Part shown: positions 5,910 through 10,838 of the stretch, piece by piece
Layout of the letters: the number at the start of each line of letters is the position of its first letter
How positions within the stretch are numbered: the first letter of the stretch is position 1
Origin: JBGSKY01 sp041740995
Lineage (GTDB): Bacteria; Planctomycetota; Planctomycetia; Pirellulales; Pirellulaceae
Assembly (NCBI GenBank): GCA_041740995.1
Contig: JBGSKY010000333.1
Span: forward strand, 1 to 10,838
Direction: 5' to 3'
DNA length: 10,838 nucleotides
Translations under genes and position numbers: made by a program
Notes under the pieces: model-generated
Seen by the model: the letters and a program-made list of their open reading frames with translations, nothing else
The model's database searches: none
What the model was told of the DNA's origin: nothing

Positions 5910-5968
5910 AGCCGGAACGCGTTAGCGTCCGGTTAGCGGCGTGAACTGTGTGCAAACACTCGGCGGCT
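5910..5968. repeat. GCGTTAGC-core palindromic repeat, copy 1
   Basis: The left half (5910-5934) carries the blocks AGCCG, GCGTTAGC and CCGGTT. The right half (5943-5968) ends in CTCGGCGGCT and is a decayed inverted copy of the left. It lies between the xfp stop and the STAS start, next to the copy of the second repeat family at 6008. Confidence 0.8.
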
Positions 5969-6007
5969 GATTTCGGAAATGTGCTGCGACAAATTGAAAT
6001 CTAAATT

Positions 6008-6086
6008 TTTGAACAGGAGGACGCGGAGATAACAGAGGAGGCATAGCGAGATTCTTCTCCGTTACGTCCGTGCTCTCCTCTTCAAG
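6008..6086. repeat. Long hairpin element (TTTGAACAGGAG type), copy 1, over the xfp stop
   Basis: The left arm TTTGAACAGGAG (6008-6019) pairs with CTCCTCTTCAAG (6075-6086; 10 of 12 after reverse complement). Further partial pairing lies inside (GCGGAGATAACAGAGG against CTTCTCCGTTACGTCCGT). The outer right arm contains the TGA stop codon of xfp (6082-6084). On the xfp transcript it would form a long stem right at the end of the gene, with a terminator-like or mRNA-stabilising position. Confidence 0.75.
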
Positions 6087-8487
6087 TTTCTGCATACAAA
6101 TTGTTATTTACTCTGCCCCATTTCCAGTTACGAATTTCCGGCAGGTCTTGGCCGTTTTGGTTGATGTATTTGCGATGCTCAATGAGCTTGTCGGCCAATT
6201 GTTTTTTCAGGCGAACACCTGCATCACCGGTCTTTGGAATTCGGTCGATGGTGTCCATCACCAGATGAAAGCGGTCGAGATCGTTCGACACCGTCATGTC
6301 GAAAGGCGTCGTGATGGTGCCTTCTTCCTTGTAGCCGCGCACATGCAAATTGCCGTGATTGGTTCGCCGGTAGGTCAGTTCATGAATCAACTTCGGATAA
6401 CCGTGAAATGCAAAGATGATCGGCTTGTCGCGAGTGAACAACGTATCGAACTCGTCATCGCTCAACCCGTGTGGATGTTCTGATGCGGGTTGCAGCTTCA
6501 TCAGGTCTACGACATTGACGACCCGTACTTTCACTTCCGGCAAGTGCTCACGCAGAATCGAAACTGCGGCTAAGGTTTCAAGCGTCGGAACATCACCGCA
6601 ACAGGCCATCACCACATCGGGCTCACCGCCTTGATCGTTACTTGCCCAATGCCAGATACCGAGCCCCGCCGTGCAATGATCGATCGCTTCGTCCATCGTC
6701 AGCCACTGTGGCGCTTGATACTTGCCGGCGATAACGACGTTGACATAGTTGCGAGTGCGCAAACAGTGATCCCAGACTGAAAGCAGGCAGTTCGCGTCTG
6801 GCGCCAGATAGACTCGAACGATCGACGCTTTCTTATTAACCACATGGTCGATGAAGCCAGGGTCTTGATGCGTAAAGCCGTTATGCATCTGCTGCCATAC
6901 ATGTGACGCCAGCAGATAATTCAGTGACGCGATCGAGCGGCGCCACGGAAGGCCTGCGGTCACCTTCAACCACTTGGCATGTTGGTTGAACATCGAGTCG
7001 ACGATGTGGATGAACGCTTCGTAGCTGTTGAACAGCCCGTGCCGACCGGTCAGCAAATAGCCTTCGAGCCAACCCTGACATTGGTGTTCGCTCAGCATCT
7101 CCATCACGCGACCATCCAGCGCTAGGAACTCGTCATTTTTCTGAGTCCGGGCGTCCCATTGGCGGTCGGTCACCTCGAACACCGAGCCGAGACGATTGGA
7201 TAGCGTTTCGTCGGGACCGAAGATCCGGAAGTTGCGCTGTTCGAGATTGAGTTTGGCAACATCACGTAGGAATACACCGAGTTCGTGCGCGTCGGCTGCC
7301 GTGACCGCTCCGGGTGACGGCACGTCTACGGCATAGTCGCGGAAGTCGGGCATGATCAAATCGTGTAACAGCATCCCACCGTTCGCATGAGGGTTCGCTC
7401 CCATGCGACGCTCACCCGTCGGGGCCAACTCTGCCAGTTCCGCATTCAACCGACCTTGTTCATCGAAGAGTTCTTCAGGCCGATAACTTCGCAACCAGTC
7501 TTCCAGCAGTTTAAGATGTTTCGGATGATCGACGTCCACGGATAGGGGCACTTGATGAGCGTGGAACGTGCCTTCGATTTTCACACCGTCGACGAACTTG
7601 GGGCCTGTCCAACCCTTAGGAGACTTCAACACGATCATTGGCCAGCGCGGTCGAGTTGTATTATCGCTTTCGCGTGCTTCGTGTTGGATGCGTTGGATAT
7701 GTTCGATCACACTATCGAGTGTTTCAGCCATCGCTTCGTGCATCAACTCGGGATCGTCACCTTCGACGTAGTAGGGCGTCCAACCACAACCGCGAAGCAA
7801 TTGATCGAGTTCTTCAGGTTCAATACGAGCGAGTACCGTTGGATTAGCGATCTTGTAGCCGTTCAAGTGCAAGATCGGCAGCACCGCGCCGTCGGTGATT
7901 GGGTTGAGAAACTTATTCGAGTGCCAAGCGGTAGCGAGTGGTCCCGTTTCGGCTTCGCCATCACCAATACAACAGGCGACGATAAGATTGGGATTATCAA
8001 AGACCGCACCGAACGAATGGCTGAGCGAATATCCCAACTCGCCGCCTTCGTGAATCGAACCCGGACATTCAGGCGAAGCGTGACTGGGAATGCCGCCGGG
8101 AAACGAGAACTGCTTGAATAGCTTTTGCAGGCCTGCTTCGTCCTGGCTAATCTCAGGATAGACTTCGCTATACGTGCCTTCGAGATAGGTATTGGCGACG
8201 ACTGCCGGCCCACCGTGACCCGGTCCGGAAACGTAAATTATGTCGAGGTCGTATTGCTTGATCACTCGATTCAGGTGCACATAGATAAAATTCTGACCAG
8301 GCGTCGTCCCCCAATGACCCAGCAGCATGTGCTTGATATCCGTCAGCTCCAGCGGTCGCTTCAAAAGCGGGTTGTCTAAAAGATAGATCTGACCAACGGA
8401 GAGATAATTCGCGGCGCGCCAGTAGGCATCGATTTTGTGTAGCAGTTCGGCATTGCTACGAAGTTCAGTAGTAAGTGTGGTAGACAT
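6082..8487 (-). CDS. xfp: Phosphoketolase (xylulose-5-P / fructose-6-P)
   Basis: An 801-residue protein of full family length. Phosphoketolase uses thiamine diphosphate and phosphate to cleave xylulose 5-phosphate and/or fructose 6-phosphate into acetyl phosphate plus glyceraldehyde 3-phosphate or erythrose 4-phosphate. Landmarks are HWGTTPGQNF (58-67), SGPGHGGPA (87-95), PGGIPSHASPECPGSIHEGG (130-149), GDGEAETGP (175-183, ThDP/Mg site), GPDETLSNRL (424-433), GRHGLFNSYEAF (481-492), HNGFTHQDPGF (535-545) and YRRTNHGNLHVRGYKEEGT near 715. No inactivating change is visible. The ATG at 8487 lacks a strong ribosome binding site (AAGCAAG about 10-15 nt upstream), and a hairpin repeat ends 20 nt before it. 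Acetate kinase, the usual partner, is not in the window. An aldolase pseudogene lies downstream and a kinase pseudogene upstream. Substrate preference cannot be read from sequence. Confidence 0.98.
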   Translation of the reverse strand: MSTTLTTELRSNAELLHKIDAYWRAANYLSVGQIYLLDNPLLKRPLELTDIKHMLLGHWGTTPGQNFIYVHLNRVIKQYDLDIIYVSGPGHGGPAVVANTYLEGTYSEVYPEISQDEAGLQKLFKQFSFPGGIPSHASPECPGSIHEGGELGYSLSHSFGAVFDNPNLIVACCIGDGEAETGPLATAWHSNKFLNPITDGAVLPILHLNGYKIANPTVLARIEPEELDQLLRGCGWTPYYVEGDDPELMHEAMAETLDSVIEHIQRIQHEARESDNTTRPRWPMIVLKSPKGWTGPKFVDGVKIEGTFHAHQVPLSVDVDHPKHLKLLEDWLRSYRPEELFDEQGRLNAELAELAPTGERRMGANPHANGGMLLHDLIMPDFRDYAVDVPSPGAVTAADAHELGVFLRDVAKLNLEQRNFRIFGPDETLSNRLGSVFEVTDRQWDARTQKNDEFLALDGRVMEMLSEHQCQGWLEGYLLTGRHGLFNSYEAFIHIVDSMFNQHAKWLKVTAGLPWRRSIASLNYLLASHVWQQMHNGFTHQDPGFIDHVVNKKASIVRVYLAPDANCLLSVWDHCLRTRNYVNVVIAGKYQAPQWLTMDEAIDHCTAGLGIWHWASNDQGGEPDVVMACCGDVPTLETLAAVSILREHLPEVKVRVVNVVDLMKLQPASEHPHGLSDDEFDTLFTRDKPIIFAFHGYPKLIHELTYRRTNHGNLHVRGYKEEGTITTPFDMTVSNDLDRFHLVMDTIDRIPKTGDAGVRLKKQLADKLIEHRKYINQNGQDLPEIRNWKWGRVNNNLYAET

Positions 8488-8507
8488 ATTTTAAAACTTG
8501 CTTTTTA

Positions 8508-8587
8508 TTTGAATGGGAGTTTCGTAGAGATAACGGAGGCGAAAGGTATGAAGGAACTCCTCCGCTGACTCAGTTCGCTCCTGTCAA
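8508..8587. repeat. Long hairpin element (TTTGAACAGGAG type), degenerate copy 2, in the xfp leader
   Basis: The left arm is TTTGAATGGGAG (8508-8519; 10 of 12 to the other copies), followed by AGAGATAACGGAGG as in copies 1 and 3. The right arm is CTCCTGTCAAA (one base short), ending at 8587. An inner stem CGGAGG (8534-8539) / CCTCCG (8559-8564) is perfect. It occupies the untranslated leader just upstream of the xfp start codon and could influence expression. Confidence 0.65.
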
Positions 8588-8636
8588 AGTCGATCCCATG
8601 GCTTGCAAAAAGGTCAGCCAAACACTGAACTAAACC

Positions 8637-8692
8637 AGCCGGTACGCGTTAGCGTCCGGTTCTCGATAACCGTGAGCTAACGCTCGGCGGCT
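8637..8692. repeat. GCGTTAGC-core palindromic repeat, copy 2 (best preserved)
   Basis: The left half (8637-8661) and right half (8668-8692) are inverted copies sharing three perfect blocks: AGCCG/CGGCT, GCGTTAGC/GCTAACGC and GGTT/AACC. The loop is 6 nt. It sits downstream of the His-rich protein gene and upstream of xfp. This is the clearest member of the family in the window. Confidence 0.88.
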
Positions 8693-8746
8693 GATTAAAC
8701 TCTTAACGCACTGTGGCTGAAGAACCAAACGATTTGATCCGACCAT

Positions 8747-9340
8747 TTAGACACGCAGTTCCAACTGTTGACGTAGCTCGCGAAGCTCTTCCAGAATTTG
8801 CTCGTGGGACGAGAGATGTGAATTGCTAGCCGGACGCTTGCTGCTATGGAGCAAAGATCGAATCGCATCAATCTCAGAAAGCATTTGCTCGTGCTCAAGA
8901 TGGTGTTCACTACTTTTGTGCTTCGCTTCATCCCCATGCGAATGCTTCTGCTGATGGTGTTTGCTGTTTTTTCTTTTCTCAGGTGCTTGCATGTAGATGC
9001 TCACGCCCGATTGCAAATTCTCGATCGATTCAACATGTACGAGTTTGTCACCATCGGAGGTGATAAATTGAGAGGCCACGATTCGAACCTCATCGCCCTG
9101 GTTAAAGTTCTCAGTCACTTCAAGACTTTTTTGCGGTGGAAAGTGAACTTCAAATCCATCGCTAAGAATGATGCAGTCAATGTCTTCGTCCAAATTCTGA
9201 AGTAAGAACCTGACCGTCCCAAAAAGTTCGATCGACGTGCAAGCATCCGATTGTGACTGTGCCATTTCTTTGCTCAGCGACTCGTCCGATGGATCGGACT
9301 TCGGTGGTTTTTTGGAATGTGTCTTGGTATTGTTTTTCAT
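8747..9340 (-). CDS. Unrecognised protein: small beta domain, His-rich linker, coiled-coil repeat
   Basis: A 197-residue protein I cannot assign. Residues 1-35 are polar and basic. Residues 38-112 form a predicted all-beta domain (IELFGTVRFLLQNL, DCIILSDGFEVHFPP, GDEVRIVASQFI) that resembles OB-fold-like domains reading G-x-V-x-x-[FL]-L-L-N...L-x-D-G...F-P-P; this likeness is from memory and unverified. Residues 127-150 are histidine-rich (eight His in 24), suggesting metal binding or a flexible linker. The C-terminus has two matching helices, HEQMLSEIDAIRSLL (150-164) and HEQILEELRELRQQL (179-193), typical of a short coiled coil. The ATG at 9340 lacks a clear ribosome binding site; Met-26 is an alternative. 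It lies upstream of xfp on the same strand, 260 nt away, with GCGTTAGC-core palindromes on both sides. Confidence 0.7.
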   Translation of the reverse strand: MKNNTKTHSKKPPKSDPSDESLSKEMAQSQSDACTSIELFGTVRFLLQNLDEDIDCIILSDGFEVHFPPQKSLEVTENFNQGDEVRIVASQFITSDGDKLVHVESIENLQSGVSIYMQAPEKRKNSKHHQQKHSHGDEAKHKSSEHHLEHEQMLSEIDAIRSLLHSSKRPASNSHLSSHEQILEELRELRQQLELRV

Positions 9341-9365
9341 TGCTAAATATCTTTTTTATGGAATC

Positions 9366-9427
9366 AGCCGCCGTACGTTTGGTCACGGTTATCGGATGCG
9401 GTGGCAACCGGACGCTACCGCGTACCG
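9366..9427. repeat. GCGTTAGC-core palindromic repeat, copy 3, opposite orientation
   Basis: The left part (9366-9390) reads AGCCGCCGTACG...CACGGTT; the right part (9406-9427) carries AACCGGACGCTACCGCGTACC, one mismatch from the reverse complement of the left half of copy 2. It is therefore the mirror image of copy 2 with a longer spacer. Copies 2 and 3 bracket the His-rich protein gene as an inverted pair. Confidence 0.75.
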
Positions 9428-9483
9428 TCTTGGTTTATGTTCTCCAATTCAACTGGCGGTGAACATCGCGTAAACAACGATAT

Positions 9484-10169
9484 TTGCCTGGTGGATTCCA
9501 CCATTGTTATGGACGAGTACTCCGAATTCGTAGTGAGCTCGGATACAATTCGATCCTGCTATTGACTATCCACCATCGTGCGAACGCGATCGGCTCGGCG
9601 TTCTTCGTGTTGCTCGACCTCATCGACGAACCGGACGACTTGCATCCTCGTGGACTGCCAAGAATCGTATGACGGTTCAATGGCAGTGAGACTCAAAATC
9701 AGTTCATCAAGCTGGCAAAGCAATTGACTATGGTCGTGTGTTACCTGCCGCCGTGTATCGGGCGTTGATTCGCGCGATGGTGGCTAAGTTGAAGGCAGAT
9801 TAACATCAAGATGACGCTGAGCTGCATCGAGCAGCCGTCAATGACTTTTGCGATCATGTTAACTTGGCTTACCGATTTGCGTTGACCGACGCGCCGGCTC
9901 TCTACATCACACACGGCTTAAACGGCAGCGGCAAAACAACGGTCGGTGAGATCGTAGTCGCCCGCCGTGGAGCGATTCGGTTGCGGAGCGATGTCGAACG
10001 AAAACGCCATTTTGGCTTAACCGTCAGTCATCCGAACGACGATACGCTGCGAAAAAGATTTACTGAGAGTCGGCGAACATTGCGACTTATAATCATTCGG
10101 TACGGTTTGCTTCAGGCATCTTACGCGACGGCTATCGTTCAAACAATGAAAGTAGACTGGCGGAAGTAA
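9484..10169 (+). pseudogene. Bifunctional APH-like / P-loop kinase gene, decayed
   Basis: Pieces of a gene of the aminoglycoside-phosphotransferase-like plus AAA/P-loop kinase type (COG2187 with COG0645) are found in order but in different frames. Near 9540-9600 is IQFDPAIDY, like the family IEFDPALRWID. SAFFVLLDLIDEPDDL follows at about 9597-9644. VYRALIRAMVAKLKAD lies near 9753-9800, then a TAA (9801-9803), then in the same frame ALYITHGLNGSGKTTVGEIV with a Walker A motif (about 9909-9968) and GAIRLRSDVERKRHFGL. The frame ends at 10169, well before the normal end of the kinase domain. At least one frameshift, one nonsense codon and a C-terminal truncation mark it as a pseudogene. Intact homologues are sometimes found near phosphoketolase and acetate kinase genes, consistent with xfp nearby; the exact left border is uncertain. 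Confidence 0.75.
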
Positions 10170-10260
10170 CCATAGCTGTAGGCATGGTCCTTGAAAGTGA
10201 TATCAACAAACGCTGCGTCGGCTAAGCACGTTGCAGCAAGCGTTTCTGCATATTCAAATC

Positions 10261-10322
10261 AGCCGCTTGCATGCGAGCGTTCGGTTTTCGTGACGTGAAC
10301 CGGGTGCTAACGCACGGCGGCT
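10261..10322. repeat. GCGTTAGC-core palindromic repeat, copy 4
   Basis: The left half (10261-10285) is decayed (AGCCGC...GAGCGTTCGGTT). The right half (10298-10322) is well kept: AACCGGGTGCTAACGCACGG, followed by CGGCTGATTTCGGAAAT. The stretch from here to 10440 closely follows 5960-6086, so palindrome and hairpin travel as one composite unit. Confidence 0.8.
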
Positions 10323-10360
10323 GATTTCGGAAATAAGATGCGACGAATCAAATCCAAATA

Positions 10361-10439
10361 TTTGAACAGGAGGACACAGAGATAACAAAGGGCCGACGGT
10401 GCGATGCTTCTCCGTTTCCTCCGTGCTCTCCTGTTCAAA
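10361..10439. repeat. Long hairpin element (TTTGAACAGGAG type), copy 3
   Basis: TTTGAACAGGAG (10361-10372) and CTCCTGTTCAAA (10428-10439) are perfect 12-bp inverted ends of a 79-bp element, with a further imperfect inner stem (CACAGAGATAAC against CTTCTCCGTTTCCTCCGTG). The spacing and inner sequence match copy 1 at 6008-6086. Confidence 0.85.
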
Positions 10440-10498
10440 CTTCCGTGCTGTTCCTGTTTTGGTTGTTCCTGTTTCGATTGCAAATCTTCGTGAGGCGT

Positions 10499-10524
10499 GA
10501 ACCGGGTGCTAACGCACAACGGCT
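10499..10524. repeat. GCGTTAGC-core repeat, half copy
   Basis: Only the right half is present: GAACCGGGTGCTAACGCAC, then AACGGCTGATAA. It is nearly identical to the right half of the copy at 10298-10322 and lies 19 bp past the stop of the glycosyltransferase gene. Confidence 0.7.
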
Positions 10525-10542
10525 GATAACTGGGGGTCGTTC

Positions 10543-10838
10543 TTATACGCCAATGATGCGACGATAAAGGGCAAGGTAAGCGTCCGCCATCCGGTCGATA
10601 GTAAATCGATCCGCGACGCTCTGGCGGACGCGGCGGCGATCGATCTCGTTGATACGCTCGATCGCTTGACACGCTTCGTCAAAGCTGTCGACCAGGAATC
10701 CCGTGACGCCATGTTCAATCAACTCCGGCATCGAGCCGCGTCGAGAGGCAATGACCGGTGTGCCGCAAGCCATCGCCTCGATCACTGAAAGCCCGAACGG
10801 CTCATCGAAATTGATGAGATGCAAAAGCGCGTGTGCGT
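10543..10838 (-). CDS. Glycosyltransferase family 4 (GT-B), C-terminal part
   Basis: The last 97-98 codons of a gene that enters from the right edge. The frame is open to the window end and reads AHALLHLINFDEPFGLSVIE, then AMACGTPVIASRRGSMPELI and HGVTGFLVD, the donor-sugar-binding part of group 1 (GT4) glycosyltransferases. The EX7E motif is present in EPFGLSVIE. The C-terminal helix (RFTIDRMADAYLALYRRII) is normal and the stop TAA is at 10543. The TTG at 10824 is an internal Leu codon, not the start. GT-B enzymes of this class transfer sugars from nucleotide or lipid donors in cell-surface or glycogen-like pathways; which one cannot be told here. Confidence 0.9.
   Translation of the reverse strand, partial: AHALLHLINFDEPFGLSVIEAMACGTPVIASRRGSMPELIEHGVTGFLVDSFDEACQAIERINEIDRRRVRQSVADRFTIDRMADAYLALYRRIIGV

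Larger units (their letters stand above)
10170..10542. other. Repeat-rich intergenic region
   Basis: No gene is seen. After the kinase remnant there is a weak inverted repeat (aaacgct at 10208-10214, agcgttt at 10239-10245), then the palindrome (10261-10322), the long hairpin (10361-10439), a short direct repeat GTTCCTGTTT (10450 and 10464), and a half palindrome (10499-10524). It separates the remnant from the convergent glycosyltransferase gene. Confidence 0.6.

Noticed and set aside
7552..8121. 189-codon plus-strand frame inside xfp
   Set aside because: It is antisense to a highly conserved enzyme; its translation resembles nothing and has no ribosome binding site.
10307..10672. 121-codon minus-strand frame over the right-hand repeats
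   Set aside because: It is composed of repeat elements and overlaps the glycosyltransferase gene in another frame.

Overview
The window most resembles an accessory stretch of a planctomycete chromosome (Pirellulaceae / Rhodopirellula-like). This is inferred, not proven. The grounds are mid GC content, a four-helix-bundle (S23-type) gene, many small YCII/DUF1579/SRPBCC genes, and several dispersed intergenic palindromes built on a GCGTTAGC core. Coding density is uneven, with intact genes sitting beside clearly decayed ones. No tRNA, rRNA, CRISPR array or transposase was seen.

Left part (1-2574, minus strand). A run of small stress/enzyme-like genes reads leftward: a DUF1579 protein, a YCII-SRPBCC two-domain fusion, a four-helix-bundle protein, a stand-alone YCII (DGPF) protein, and the first 16 codons of a VOC/glyoxalase-fold protein that overlaps it by ATGA. 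In many bacteria such genes accompany an ECF sigma factor; none lies in this window. The four-helix-bundle gene interrupts the run and has hexanucleotide (TAATCT-like) repeats on both sides.

Centre-left (2640-4234, plus strand). A divergent unit carries an SRPBCC/AHSA1 protein, a 20-nt-overlapping ArsR-type repressor, and the C-terminal remnant of a second SRPBCC gene. A good -35/-10 pair is followed immediately by a near-perfect 18-bp dyad, a strong candidate operator for the ArsR protein. Next is a MORN-repeat (YwqK-like) protein with four 24-residue repeats.

Centre-right (4576-8487, minus strand). This is a central-carbon module. A full-length phosphoketolase (xfp) is followed by a STAS/SpoIIAA-like protein and a class I fructose-bisphosphate aldolase joined to it by a GTGA overlap. 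The aldolase is broken: an in-frame TAA lies before the Schiff-base lysine and the C-terminus is degenerate. Farther right, 9484-10169 (plus strand) holds the eroded remains of a bifunctional aminoglycoside-phosphotransferase-like/P-loop kinase gene. Phosphoketolase therefore looks like the best-preserved enzyme of a decaying metabolic island. An unusual His-rich, coiled-coil protein with a small beta domain lies between (8747-9340, minus).

Repeats. Two families are scattered between genes. One is a GCGTTAGC-core palindrome (about 5910, 8637, 9366, 10261, and a half copy at 10499). The other is an about 80-bp element bounded by TTTGAACAGGAG/CTCCTGTTCAAA (about 6008, 8508 and 10361). One copy of the second family overlaps the xfp stop codon and another ends about 20 nt before its start codon. 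The right edge (10543-10838, minus) is the C-terminal part of a GT4-type glycosyltransferase.
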